Positions 16,345-25,465 of a stretch of DNA of 64,000 nucleotides are shown here, in pieces; position 1 is the stretch's first letter, and every line of letters begins with the position of its first letter. Both the position numbers and the translations under genes were made by a program. Source of the DNA: an uncultured Albidovulum sp. (GTDB lineage Bacteria > Pseudomonadota > Alphaproteobacteria > Rhodobacterales > Rhodobacteraceae). The DNA is taken from NCBI GenBank assembly GCA_913064775.1, contig CAJYAD010000013.1, positions 62,001 through 126,000 of the forward strand. The letters are read 5' to 3'. The notes beneath the pieces are model-generated. The model saw nothing but the letters and a program-made list of their open reading frames with translations. It did not search any database and was not told the origin of the DNA.

Positions 16345-19146
16345 ATGACTTATCGCCAGCCGGCACTGGACACCTCGCCGAAGGTGTCCGACGAGATCCG
16401 CAAAACCACCTGTTACATGTGTGCCTGCCGCTGCGGCATCAATGTGCACCTGAAGGAAGGCCGCGTCGCCTATATCGAAGGCAACCGCGACCATCCGATC
16501 AACAAGGGCGTGCTGTGCGCCAAGGGCTCTTCGGGGATCATGCAGGTCACCGCGCCGTCGCGCCTGCGCCACCCGATGAAGCGGGTCGGGCCGCGCGGCT
16601 CGGGCGAGTTCCAGGAGATCAGCTGGGACGAGGCGCTGGAACTGGCGGTCAGTTGGCTGAAGCCGCTGCGCGAGAAAGACCCCGAGAAGATGGCCTTCTT
16701 CACCGGCCGCGACCAGTCGCAAAGCCTTACCAGCTTCTGGGCGCAGGCTTACGGCACGCAGAATTACGCGGCGCATGGTGGCTTTTGCTCGGTCAACATG
16801 GCGGCGGGCGGGATCTACACGATCGGCGGCGCCTTCTGGGAATTCGGCGCGCCGGACTGGGACCGCACCAAGCTGTTCGTGCTGTTCGGGGTGGCCGAGG
16901 ATCACGACAGCAACCCGATCAAGATGGGCATCGGCAAGCTGAAGACCAACGGCGGCAAGGTGATCGGGGTGAACCCGATCCGTTCCGGCTATAACGCCGT
17001 GGCCGACGATTGGTACGGGGTCACGCCCGGCTCGGACGGCCTGCTGACCCTGGCGCTGGTGCATGAGCTGTTCCAGGCCGGCAAGATCGATCTGGAATAT
17101 CTGGCGCGATTCACCAACGCGCCCTGCCTGATCAAGACCGAGGACGGCCCCGAGAACGGCCTGCTTCTGCGCGACGCCGACGACAAGCTGCTGGTGATCG
17201 ACAAGCGCTCGGGCAAGCCGGTGCCCTTCGACACCCCCGGCGTGCAGCCCGATCTGGGCGCCACGCACAAGGGCTGCCGCACCGTCTTTCAGGCGATGGC
17301 CGAGAAATACCTCGACGAGAAATACGCCGCCGAGGCGGTGGCCGAGCGTGTCGGCATCAGCGCCGAGCGCATCAAGGGCTTTGCCGCCGAACTGGCCCGC
17401 GTGGCCTTCGACGAGGCGATCGAGCTGGACCAGCCCTGGACCGACTTTCGCGGCGACAAGCATGAGAAGATGATCGGCCGCCCGGTCAGCTTCCATGCGA
17501 TGCGCGGCATCTCGGCCCATTCGAACGGCTTCCAGACCGCCCGCGCGCTGCACATGCTGCAGGTGCTTCTGGGCGCGGTGGAATGCCCCGGTGGCTGGCG
17601 CATGAAGCCGCCCTATCCGAAGCCGGTCGAGGCCCACCCGAAGCCGCATTGCGGCGTGACGCCCGGCAAGCCGCTGAACGGCCCGCATCTGGGCTATCCG
17701 CTGGGGCCAGAGCATCTGGCGCTGAAGGAAGACGGCAGCCCGTCGCGGATCGACAAGGCGTTCTCGTGGGAGAACCCACTGTCGGCGCATGGCATGATGC
17801 ACATGGTCATCTCGAACGCCCATGCCGGCGATCCCTACAAGATCGACACGCTGTTCCTTTATATGGCGAACATGGCGTGGAACTCCTCGATGAACACCCG
17901 CGCGGTGATCGAGATGCTGACCGACACGGGCGAGGACGGCGAATATGTCATCCCCCGGATCATCTACTCCGATGCCTATTCGTCGGAAATGGTCGCCTAT
18001 GCCGACCTGATCCTGCCCGACACCACCTATCTGGAACGCCACGACTGCATCAGCCTGCTCGACCGCCCGATCGGCGAGGCCGACGCAGCGGCGGATGCGA
18101 TCCGCTGGCCGGTGGTCGAGCCGGATCGCAACGTGCGCGGCTTCCAGTCGGTGCTGATCGACCTGGGCGCGCGGCTGGGCCTGCCCGGCTTCGTCAATGA
18201 GGGCGGCGGCGCCAAGTACAAGGATTACGCCGACTACATCGTCAACCACGAACGTCGCCCCGGCGTCGGCCCCCTGATGGGCTTTCGCGGCAATGGCGAG
18301 GCCGTGGGCCGCGGCGCCCCGAACCCCGACCAGATCAAGCGCTACATCGAGAACGGCGCCTTCTTCCTGGCGCATATGCCCGAAGACGGCTCCTACTTCA
18401 AACCCTGGAACAAGAGCTATCAGGACTGGGCGGTGAAGATCGGGCTGTTCGACGCGCCCTCGCCCTATCTCTTCTCGCTCTATTCCGAACCGATGCGCCG
18501 CTTCCAGCTGGCCGCCGAGGGCCATGGCGACCGCCAGCCGCCGGACCATCTGCGCGACCGGCTGAAACGGGCGATGGAGCCGCTTCCCTGCTGGTACACC
18601 CCCTTCGGTGACGAGGACGCCGAGGATTATCCCATCCACGCCCTGACCCAGCGGCCGATGGCGATGTACCATTCCTGGGGCAGCCAGAACGCCTGGCTGC
18701 GCCAGATCCACGGGCAAAACCCGCTCTACCTGCCCACCGCGATCTGGGAAAAGCACGGCTTCGCCGAGGGCGACTGGGCGCGGGTAAGCTCGCCGCATGG
18801 CGAGATCGTGGTGCCGGTGGCGCATATGGCGGGGCTGAACCCGAACACGGTCTGGACCTGGAACGCGATCGGCAAGCGCAAGGGCGCCTGGGCGCTGGAA
18901 GAGAACGCGCCCGAGGCGACCAAGGGCTTCCTGCTCAACCACCTGATCCACGAACTGCTGCCGGCCAAGGGCGACGGGCTGCGCTGGTCGAATTCCGATC
19001 CGGTGACGGGGCAGGCGGCCTGGTTCGACCTGCGGGTGAAGATCGAGAAGGTCGCGGCCCGGCATCAGACCGAACCGAACCTGCCGTCGATCAAATCGCC
19101 GGTACCCAAGGCACCCAAGCACCGCCGTCAGGGGGAAGAGGCATGA
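16345..19146 (+). CDS. soeA: SoeA-like molybdopterin oxidoreductase (sulfite dehydrogenase catalytic subunit)
   Basis: This 933-residue member of the DMSO reductase superfamily carries Mo-bis-MGD and an N-terminal [4Fe-4S] cluster bound by Cys23, Cys26, Cys30 and Cys58. No Tat signal precedes it, so it acts in the cytoplasm, which fits SoeABC, the quinone-linked sulfite dehydrogenase of purple bacteria and Roseobacters. The likely Mo-ligand region reads GGFCSVNMAAGG. The ATG at 16345 follows GGAGGGA. The stop overlaps soeB in ATGA. Polysulfide or thiosulfate reductase-type relatives are the alternative; the subunit order A-B-C with a DmsC-type anchor favours SoeA. Confidence 0.85.
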   Translation: MTYRQPALDTSPKVSDEIRKTTCYMCACRCGINVHLKEGRVAYIEGNRDHPINKGVLCAKGSSGIMQVTAPSRLRHPMKRVGPRGSGEFQEISWDEALELAVSWLKPLREKDPEKMAFFTGRDQSQSLTSFWAQAYGTQNYAAHGGFCSVNMAAGGIYTIGGAFWEFGAPDWDRTKLFVLFGVAEDHDSNPIKMGIGKLKTNGGKVIGVNPIRSGYNAVADDWYGVTPGSDGLLTLALVHELFQAGKIDLEYLARFTNAPCLIKTEDGPENGLLLRDADDKLLVIDKRSGKPVPFDTPGVQPDLGATHKGCRTVFQAMAEKYLDEKYAAEAVAERVGISAERIKGFAAELARVAFDEAIELDQPWTDFRGDKHEKMIGRPVSFHAMRGISAHSNGFQTARALHMLQVLLGAVECPGGWRMKPPYPKPVEAHPKPHCGVTPGKPLNGPHLGYPLGPEHLALKEDGSPSRIDKAFSWENPLSAHGMMHMVISNAHAGDPYKIDTLFLYMANMAWNSSMNTRAVIEMLTDTGEDGEYVIPRIIYSDAYSSEMVAYADLILPDTTYLERHDCISLLDRPIGEADAAADAIRWPVVEPDRNVRGFQSVLIDLGARLGLPGFVNEGGGAKYKDYADYIVNHERRPGVGPLMGFRGNGEAVGRGAPNPDQIKRYIENGAFFLAHMPEDGSYFKPWNKSYQDWAVKIGLFDAPSPYLFSLYSEPMRRFQLAAEGHGDRQPPDHLRDRLKRAMEPLPCWYTPFGDEDAEDYPIHALTQRPMAMYHSWGSQNAWLRQIHGQNPLYLPTAIWEKHGFAEGDWARVSSPHGEIVVPVAHMAGLNPNTVWTWNAIGKRKGAWALEENAPEATKGFLLNHLIHELLPAKGDGLRWSNSDPVTGQAAWFDLRVKIEKVAARHQTEPNLPSIKSPVPKAPKHRRQGEEA

Positions 19147-19880
19147 CCGAGCTGCCGCAAAGCACGACCCGCAAGCTGGGCCTGGTGATCGATCTCGACA
19201 TCTGCGTCGGCTGCCATGCCTGCGTGACCGCCTGCAAGGGCTGGAACACGGAAAACTACGGCTCTTCACTGGCCGATATGGACGCCTATGGCGAAGATCC
19301 CTCGGGCACCTTCCTCAACCGCATCCATTCTTACGAGGTCCAGCCCACGGGCGGCGGCTGTTCGCAGACCGTGCACTTCCCCAAGTCCTGCCTGCATTGC
19401 GAGGACGCGCCCTGCGTCACCGTCTGCCCGACCGGCGCCAGTTACAAGCGAGCCGAGGACGGCATCGTGCTGGTCAACGAAGACGCCTGCATGGGCTGCG
19501 GCCTGTGCGCCTGGGCCTGCCCCTACGGCGCGCGCGAAATGGACCGGGCCGCGGGGGTGATGAAGAAATGCACCCTCTGCGTCGACCGGATCTACAACGA
19601 GAACCTGCCCGAGGTGGACCGGGTACCGGCCTGCGTGCGCACCTGCCCGTCAGGCGCCCGCCACTTTGGCGATTTCGCCGATCCCGACAGCAACGTCAGC
19701 AAGCTGGTGGCCGATCGCGGCGGCATGGACCTGATGCCCGAACTGGGCACCAAGCCGGTGAACAAATACCTGCCGCCGCGGCCCAAGGACCGGCCTGCCG
19801 CCGCGCCGCTGACCCCCATCGCCGACGTCAAGGCCACCGGTGTTGCCGGCTTCCTGGACCGCCTGCTGGAGAAACTCTGA
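19143..19880 (+). CDS. soeB: SoeB-like iron-sulfur electron-transfer subunit
   Basis: This 245-residue ferredoxin-type subunit moves electrons from SoeA to the membrane anchor. It has four cysteine groups for [4Fe-4S] clusters: CVGCHACVTACKG, CLHCEDAPCVTVCP, CMGCGLCAWACPYG, and CTLCVDR with CVRTCPSG. No signal peptide is present. It overlaps soeA by 4 bases and soeC by 1 base, so all three are one translational unit. Confidence 0.88.
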   Translation: MTELPQSTTRKLGLVIDLDICVGCHACVTACKGWNTENYGSSLADMDAYGEDPSGTFLNRIHSYEVQPTGGGCSQTVHFPKSCLHCEDAPCVTVCPTGASYKRAEDGIVLVNEDACMGCGLCAWACPYGAREMDRAAGVMKKCTLCVDRIYNENLPEVDRVPACVRTCPSGARHFGDFADPDSNVSKLVADRGGMDLMPELGTKPVNKYLPPRPKDRPAAAPLTPIADVKATGVAGFLDRLLEKL

Positions 19881-20758
19881 TGCATCCCGCCCCCTCTGTC
19901 ATCGCCTTCACCGTGCTCTCGGGGCTGGGCTTCGGCTTCCTTGCCTTTCTGGGCGCTGGTCTCGTGGTGCCCACGGGCTGGGCGGCCTTCTGGGTCTGGG
20001 GGCTGGGCTACGGCTTTGCCGTCGTGGGGCTGCTGGCCTCGACCTTCCACCTCGGCAACCCCAAGAACGCCATTCGCGCCTTCAGCCAGTGGCGCACCAG
20101 CTGGCTCAGCCGCGAAGGCGTCTTCGCCGTGGTCACCTTGCTGGTCCTGGCGCCGGTCGCACTGTTCGAGATCTTCGGGGGCTTCCCGCTGGCCAGCCTT
20201 GGCTGGCCGGGCGCACTTTTGTCGCTGGTGACGGTGTTCTGCACCTCGATGATCTATGCGCAGCTGAAGACGGTGCCGCGCTGGAACCAGTGGCTGACCC
20301 CGGTGATGTTCATGACCTTCGCCCTGACCGGCGGGGCGATCCTGTCGGGCTTCAACGTGCTGTCGATCCTTCTGTGCGTGGTGCTGACGGCGGTGCTGGT
20401 GGCGATCTTCAACACCGGCGACAAGCGTCTGGCCGAAAGCGGCTCGACCATGGAAACCGCGACGGGCCTGGGCAAGATTGGCAAGGTGCGGCTGTATGAG
20501 GCGCCGCATACCGGCACCAATTACCTGATGGACGAGATGATCTACGTCGTCGGTCGCCGCCATGCCCGGAAATTGCGGGTGATCGCGGTGGCCTTCGCCG
20601 CCATCCTGCCCGCGCTGGTGATGCTGATCGCACCCGAGGGCAGCCTGCTCGGCATTGCGCTGGCGCTGATCTTCCATCTGACCGGCGCCGCCGCCGCCCG
20701 CTGGCTGTTCTTCGCCGAGGCCGAACATGTCGTGGGCCTGTATTACGGCGCGCGCTAG
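19880..20758 (+). CDS. soeC: SoeC-like membrane anchor subunit (DmsC type)
   Basis: This 292-residue integral membrane protein has about eight hydrophobic segments and the DmsC-like features STFHLGNPKNAIRAFSQW and SWLSREGVF near residues 54-80. It anchors the A and B subunits on the inner face of the membrane and passes electrons to quinone. The ATG overlaps the soeB stop (TGATG). Nothing else follows on this strand. Confidence 0.87.
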   Translation: MHPAPSVIAFTVLSGLGFGFLAFLGAGLVVPTGWAAFWVWGLGYGFAVVGLLASTFHLGNPKNAIRAFSQWRTSWLSREGVFAVVTLLVLAPVALFEIFGGFPLASLGWPGALLSLVTVFCTSMIYAQLKTVPRWNQWLTPVMFMTFALTGGAILSGFNVLSILLCVVLTAVLVAIFNTGDKRLAESGSTMETATGLGKIGKVRLYEAPHTGTNYLMDEMIYVVGRRHARKLRVIAVAFAAILPALVMLIAPEGSLLGIALALIFHLTGAAAARWLFFAEAEHVVGLYYGAR

Positions 20759-21085
20759 CCGTCGGGGCAGATGCGCCTGCGACAGGAAACAGGCCCCGGC
20801 GTTCCGTGACGCATTGCGCCCGGTGGGGCAGCCCCACAGTCAGATCTGTCGCGCGCGTCGCGGCAGGTCATTTTCGTTCAAAGGGCTGCCGGATTGCGGT
20901 GGGCTGTGAAAAACACTCGCGTTTCCGGATAGCGCCTTCGCTGAAAAAGACCCGAAGCCCGTTTCGAAGGCACCGCCCGCAAAGCGCGGCGCATTCTCCT
21001 GTCGGAAAGGCGCCTGCTCTTGGCGCGCCACGGGGCGGTGGCGAAGCTCCGCCCCCCCCCTGTTTTCCGGCGAACCGGCGCTGTC
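20759..21085. other. Intergenic region between soeC and the metal exporter
   Basis: These 327 bp lie between convergent genes. I see no convincing gene or dispersed repeat. A GC-rich hairpin (GGGGCGG 21032-21038 with CCGCCCC 21049-21055), followed by a C run and TTTT on the plus strand, could be a weak terminator of soeABC. Confidence 0.5.
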
Positions 21086-22393
21086 TCAGTGATGATGGTC
21101 CGGCTCTTCCATCCGGAAGCTCTGCTCGCTTTCCTGATCGCCTGCCGTCAGTTTCAGCGTCGCTTCGAAGCTGTGCGGTTCTTCAGGCGCAACCGCGCTT
21201 TGCAGCAGATGATGGTCGCCATCGAAAGGCAGCAATGCGAGCCTCTCGGTGCGGCCCGCGCCCCGGTCGATCTGGATCTCTGCGCGCAAATCCGCGCTGT
21301 GGCGCGACAAGCGCAGACGCATCCGCTCACCCGCATCGGTATCGGCGATCTGGAGCAGGCCGCGCGCAAGTGCGGTATCGACCCGCACCGAGGCAGGCGC
21401 ATGCGTGTGCCCCGAGGTGGGATTGACGAACCGGATCTGGGCCACGGAAAGCGCCGGTATATGTTCGAAAAGCTCGTGCTTCAGCGCGTCCGCGATGGTC
21501 TGGGCCTCGGCCAGCAGCAGGCCCTCATCGACGGCGATCGCGACATCGACATGCAGCTTGTGGCCAAGCCAGCGCGCCCGGATCTCGGTGGTCTCTTCAA
21601 TTCCGGGCACATGAGCTGCTGCATGTGCGACCTCGTCGATCAACTCCGGCTCAACCCCGTCAAGCATGCGGGTCAGCACCGAACGCGCCGACTGCCAGAC
21701 GATCCCGAGGATGGCAATCGTGATCAAGAGGCCGACGATGGGATCGGCCAGAGGGAACCCGGCCCAGACGCCGAGCGCCCCGGCAACAACGGCAAGGCTT
21801 GTCAGCCCGTCAGTGCGGGCATGGTAGCCATCCGCGATCAGCGCGGCAGAGTTGATTTCCCGCCCCACCCGGATCCGAAAGACCGCGACGGCCTCGTTGC
21901 CGGCAAAGCCGACCAGCCCGGCGCCGATCAACCAACCTAGGTTGGTGACCGCCCGCGGGTTGAACAATCGGTCAATTGCCTCATAGCCCGCGACGATGGC
22001 GCTGAAGAGGATGATCAGGACGATGGCGATCCCGGCAAGGTCCTCGACCCGGCCAAGGCCGTAGTGGAAGCGCCGAGAAGCAGGCCGCCGCGCCAAGGCA
22101 AAGGCGAGCCAGAGCGGCAGAGCCGTCGTCGCATCCGCGAAGTTGTGGATCGTGTCGGCAAGCAGCGCCACGCTGCCCGACCAGGTGACGACAACGATCT
22201 GCATCACACCCGTGGCGAGCAGCATGACGAAGGACCACTTGATCGCCCAGATGCCGCGCGCGGTAGAGGCGATGGTGGCGTCGATCACGCCATGGGTATG
22301 ACCATGCGGCCCATGATCATGACCATGACCGTGATGATGCCCGTGTCCCGAATCCGAACCGAATCCGAACCAGTCTTTGACCTTCGCCCACAT
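21086..22393 (-). CDS. dmeF: Cation diffusion facilitator metal exporter, DmeF-like, with extended C-terminus
   Basis: This 435-residue CDF transporter exports divalent metal in exchange for protons. A His-rich N-terminus (residues 17-35, GHGHHHGHGHDHGPHGHTHG) precedes six membrane segments. The metal-site motifs HNFAD in TM2 and HARTD in TM5 match the Co/Ni/Zn group. The normal cytoplasmic domain ends near FVNPTSGHTHAP, after which about 105 more residues continue to a terminal DHHH, unusual for CDF proteins. The gene starts 7 bp after the DmeR-type regulator stop, so metal response through that regulator is very likely. Exact metal specificity (Co, Ni or others) is inference. Confidence 0.88.
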   Translation of the reverse strand: MWAKVKDWFGFGSDSGHGHHHGHGHDHGPHGHTHGVIDATIASTARGIWAIKWSFVMLLATGVMQIVVVTWSGSVALLADTIHNFADATTALPLWLAFALARRPASRRFHYGLGRVEDLAGIAIVLIILFSAIVAGYEAIDRLFNPRAVTNLGWLIGAGLVGFAGNEAVAVFRIRVGREINSAALIADGYHARTDGLTSLAVVAGALGVWAGFPLADPIVGLLITIAILGIVWQSARSVLTRMLDGVEPELIDEVAHAAAHVPGIEETTEIRARWLGHKLHVDVAIAVDEGLLLAEAQTIADALKHELFEHIPALSVAQIRFVNPTSGHTHAPASVRVDTALARGLLQIADTDAGERMRLRLSRHSADLRAEIQIDRGAGRTERLALLPFDGDHHLLQSAVAPEEPHSFEATLKLTAGDQESEQSFRMEEPDHHH

Positions 22394-22400
22394 GATGCCC

Positions 22401-22655
22401 TCACAGATACTTGGTGATCAGTTTCAGTTCGCGAATCGAGGCCGCGGCCTCCTCACCCTCGTCCGCGAGACAATTCTCGATGTGATCGTGGATCATTTCG
22501 CGTTTCGCCTTGGCGATCGCCGCCTCAACGGCATGAAGCTGCTGGGCGATATCCGGGCATGGCCGCTCGGCATCGAACATCTCGATGACGCTGGAAAGAT
22601 GCCCGTGTGCGCGCTTCAAGCGCAGGATGATGTCGGGGTGCGAAGCATGTTTCAT
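22401..22655 (-). CDS. dmeR: CsoR/RcnR-family metal-sensing repressor, DmeR-like
   Basis: This 84-residue all-helical repressor begins MKHASHPDIILRLKRAHGHL. Candidate metal ligands are His3, Cys33, His58 and Cys62, spaced as in the RcnR/CsoR family. It probably represses its own operon with the CDF exporter and releases DNA when Co or Ni binds. The ATG has GGAG 6 nt upstream, and a perfect palindrome abuts that site. Confidence 0.9.
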   Translation of the reverse strand: MKHASHPDIILRLKRAHGHLSSVIEMFDAERPCPDIAQQLHAVEAAIAKAKREMIHDHIENCLADEGEEAAASIRELKLITKYL

Positions 22656-22662
22656 GATTGCT

Positions 22663-22687
22663 CCATATCCCCCCCGGGGGGATATGG
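22663..22687. promoter_or_regulatory. Palindromic operator of the dmeR-dmeF operon
   Basis: A perfect 25-bp inverted repeat has arms CCATATCCCCCC and GGGGGGATATGG around a single C. The G/C tract flanked by AT resembles RcnR/DmeR-type operators. It ends only 7 bp before the dmeR start codon and shares its last bases with the Shine-Dalgarno sequence, so bound repressor would cover the translation start region. Confidence 0.75.
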
Positions 22688-22789
22688 CAATGCGCCTCAA
22701 CGCGCGCCAGCCAACCGATCCGGGCCGGACCATTGAAGCACTCCACTACTTCGCAGCCGGGGCCCGGGCCTTCGGTCATCAGGGGCGCA

Positions 22790-22821
22790 AAAGAGTTGAG
22801 GGGCGCCGAAGCGCCCCTCAA
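22790..22821 (-). terminator. Intrinsic terminator of the peroxiredoxin gene
   Basis: An 11-bp perfect stem (TTGAGGGGCGC / GCGCCCCTCAA) encloses a TTCG tetraloop on the minus strand and runs into CTCTTTTG. It lies 81 bp past the peroxiredoxin stop codon. Confidence 0.88.
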
Positions 22822-22902
22822 TTCACGACAGCGATGTCTCACCACAGGGAATGCGTCAGGCGTTCCCGGGCGTTTCGTTTCTAGCTGCTGCGCCGAGCAG
22901 GC

Positions 22903-23556
22903 TCAGGACGGCATCCTGATGGTGCGCAGATAGGGCAGCCTCACCTCTACTTCGCCGAATTTCGCCCTGGCATCCTCGGTCGAGACCGACGTCGCCACGA
23001 TTATGTCCTGACCGGGCAGCCAGTTCGCCGGGGTGGCGAAGGGCGCGCCGTCGGTCGCGCGCACCGCGTCCAGGGCACGCACGATCTCGGCGAAGTTGCG
23101 GCCCACCGACATCGGGTAGGTCATCGTCAGCCGTACCTTCTTGTCCGGCCCGATGATGAACACCGTGCGCACCGTGGCGCTGTCAGCCGGGGTGCGACCG
23201 TCGGGCAGATAGGCTTCGGCCGGCAGCATGTCGTAAAGCTTCGACACGGTCAGCGAGGCGTCGTCGATGATCGGGAAGTTCGCGGGTACGCCGGCCACCT
23301 TCTCGATGTCGGCTTTCCACTTCATATGTTCCGCGACGCTGTCCACCGACACACCCATCACCTTGGTGTCGCGCCTCTCGAAATCTTGGGCCAACTGGGC
23401 CACGGCGCTGAATTCGGTGGTGCAGACGGGGGTGAAGTCCTTCGGATGCGAAAACAGGATCGCATAGCCGCCGCCGATCCAGTTGTGGAAGGAAATCTTG
23501 CCCTCAGTCGAATCGGCGGTGAAATCGGGGGCGATATCGTTGATGCGTAGTCCCAT
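22903..23556 (-). CDS. 1-Cys peroxiredoxin (Prx6 type)
   Basis: This 217-residue cytosolic peroxidase reduces H2O2 and organic peroxides. The peroxidatic Cys45 lies in HPKDFTPVCTTEF and no resolving cysteine is seen, which defines the 1-Cys Prx6 group. The long C-terminal arm with TPANWLPGQDIIV is also typical. The ATG at 23556 follows AAAGGATC. It is transcribed alone, ending at the TTCG terminator, and is divergent from the aldehyde dehydrogenase. Confidence 0.93.
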   Translation of the reverse strand: MGLRINDIAPDFTADSTEGKISFHNWIGGGYAILFSHPKDFTPVCTTEFSAVAQLAQDFERRDTKVMGVSVDSVAEHMKWKADIEKVAGVPANFPIIDDASLTVSKLYDMLPAEAYLPDGRTPADSATVRTVFIIGPDKKVRLTMTYPMSVGRNFAEIVRALDAVRATDGAPFATPANWLPGQDIIVATSVSTEDARAKFGEVEVRLPYLRTIRMPS

Positions 23557-23788
23557 GAGTGATCCTTTCATCAGAGGCGGTCGCTGGGACACAAATAACC
23601 CAAGCGGGCGCAAGATAAAGACCCTTCGTTCCGTTCCCGTCCTTTCCGGCGGATCGGGCGGGCCCTTCGGTCGCCTCTCGCCCCGTCCCGCGCCCCATAC
23701 CCCGCCGGTTCGCTTGGGTCCCGTGACCCACTTGCGGGCCGCGGGGGCCGGTGGCAGGGTGGCGCCAGTTTTTCAGAAGGGGCAGCCC

Positions 23789-25237
23789 ATGATCCGCAAG
23801 ACCGATTTCTACATCGATGGCGCCTGGGTGGCGCCCGCCGCCGCGCGCGATCACGATGTCATCGACCCCGCGACCGAGGATCCTTGCGCGGTGATCTCGC
23901 TGGGCGATCGGGCGGACACCGACGCCGCCGTCGCCGCCGCCAAGCGCGCCTTCGAGACCTGGTCGCGGACTGATCCGGCCGCGCGGGTCGAACTGGCCAA
24001 GAAGATCCTTGAGATCTACAAGGCCCGGGCCGAGGACATGGCGCAGGCGATCAGCCTGGAGATGGGCGCGCCGATCGACCTGGCCCGCCAGCAGCAGGTG
24101 CCCGCCGGGATCGGCCATATCAAGAATTTCATCCGCGCGATGGATCAGATCGAGTTCCTGCGCCCGCTGGGGCCGCATGCCCCCGACGACCGCATCGCGC
24201 TGGAGCCGATCGGCGTGGTCGGCCTTATCACGCCGTGGAACTGGCCAATGAACCAGATCACCCTGAAGGTGATCCCGGCGCTGCTGGCCGGCTGTACCAT
24301 GGTGCTGAAACCGTCCGAGGAGGCGCCGCTTTCCGCGATGCTGTTCGCCGAGATCCTCGATGAGGCCGGGGTGCCCGCGGGCGTCTTCAATCTGGTCAAC
24401 GGCGATGGCCTGGGCGTGGGCGCGCAGCTGTCCAGCCACCCGGATGTCGAGATGATCTCGTTCACCGGTTCGACCCGGGCGGGCAAGGCGATCTCGAAGG
24501 CCGCCGCCGAGACGCTGAAGCGCGTCTGTCTTGAACTGGGCGGCAAGGGCGCCAACGTGGTCTTTGCCGATGCCGACGACAAGGCGGTGAAGCGCGGCGT
24601 TCTGCATTGCTTCAACAACACCGGCCAAAGCTGCAACGCGCCGACCCGGATGCTGGTCGAGCGGCCGATCTATGACCAGGCGGTCGAGATCGCGCGCGAG
24701 GTCGCCGAAAAGCTTGCCGTCGGCAATCCGCGCGAAGAGGGGCGGCACATGGGGCCGGTGGTCAATGCGGCGCAGTTCGAGAAGATCCAGGGCCTGATCC
24801 AGAAGGGCATAGATGAGGGCGCACGGCTTGTTGCGGGCGGCACCGGGCGCCCCGAATCCGTGAATCGCGGCTATTTCGTGCGGCCCACGGTCTTTGCCGA
24901 CGTGACGCCGGGCATGACCATCGAGAAGGAAGAGATCTTCGGCCCGGTGCTGGTGATGATCCCCTTCGAGACCGAGGCAGAGGCCGTTCAGATCGCCAAT
25001 GACACGGTTTACGGCCTGGCCAATTACGTCCAGAGCCAGGATCCGGCGAAACGCAACCGCGTGGCGCGGCGCCTGCGCTCTGGCATGGTCGAGATGAACG
25101 GCCAGCCGCGCGGGGCAGGGGCGCCCTTCGGTGGGGTGAAATCCTCGGGGCGGGCGCGCGAGGGTGGCGTCTGGGGGATCGAGGAATTCCTCGAGGCCAA
25201 GGCGATTTCCGGCTGGGGCAGCGAAGCCGCGGAATAA
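23789..25237 (+). CDS. NAD(P)-dependent aldehyde dehydrogenase
   Basis: This 482-residue ALDH-superfamily enzyme oxidises an aldehyde to its acid. The catalytic Cys near residue 282 lies in NTGQSCNAPTR and the general-base Glu near 249 in LELGGKGANVV. The cofactor region TPWNWPMNQ and KPSEEAP is intact. The substrate is not evident. AAGGGG precedes the ATG. It is followed by a full copy of the dispersed repeat and is convergent with the Usp gene. Confidence 0.92.
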   Translation: MIRKTDFYIDGAWVAPAAARDHDVIDPATEDPCAVISLGDRADTDAAVAAAKRAFETWSRTDPAARVELAKKILEIYKARAEDMAQAISLEMGAPIDLARQQQVPAGIGHIKNFIRAMDQIEFLRPLGPHAPDDRIALEPIGVVGLITPWNWPMNQITLKVIPALLAGCTMVLKPSEEAPLSAMLFAEILDEAGVPAGVFNLVNGDGLGVGAQLSSHPDVEMISFTGSTRAGKAISKAAAETLKRVCLELGGKGANVVFADADDKAVKRGVLHCFNNTGQSCNAPTRMLVERPIYDQAVEIAREVAEKLAVGNPREEGRHMGPVVNAAQFEKIQGLIQKGIDEGARLVAGGTGRPESVNRGYFVRPTVFADVTPGMTIEKEEIFGPVLVMIPFETEAEAVQIANDTVYGLANYVQSQDPAKRNRVARRLRSGMVEMNGQPRGAGAPFGGVKSSGRAREGGVWGIEEFLEAKAISGWGSEAAE

Positions 25238-25324
25238 GGCAGCAGCCGCATTGGCATGTGAGCGGGGCAGGTGAGCGCCGGCCCTCTTGCCGTTGTGTCG
25301 GCGGGGCGCTGCCCCCTGCACCCC

Positions 25325-25390
25325 CGGGATATTTTCACCAGAAAGAAAGCAAAGAGCCCTTCTCGCTTTCTCTTTGGTCCAAATATCCCG
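25325..25390. repeat. Dispersed intergenic repeat, copy D (full hairpin)
   Basis: CGGGATATTT (25325-25334) and AAATATCCCG (25381-25390) are perfect inverses, and inner arms CCAGAAAGAAAGC and GCTTTCTCTTTGG pair at 11 of 13 positions. GC-rich tails flank both sides. It lies between the convergent aldehyde dehydrogenase and Usp genes and may act as a terminator in both directions. Confidence 0.75.
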
Positions 25391-25465
25391 CGGGGGGCGC
25401 CATTTGAGCGCCATCTTTCCGAGCGACGATGGCGACTGGGGTGTGAAACCCCCGGCTCCGGGCGC

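Noticed and set aside
16177-19269. Open frame of about 1000 codons antisense to soeA
   Set aside because: It has no recognisable domain, is dominated by Arg/Gly/Val typical of the reverse of high-GC coding sequence, and lies opposite a fully supported oxidoreductase.
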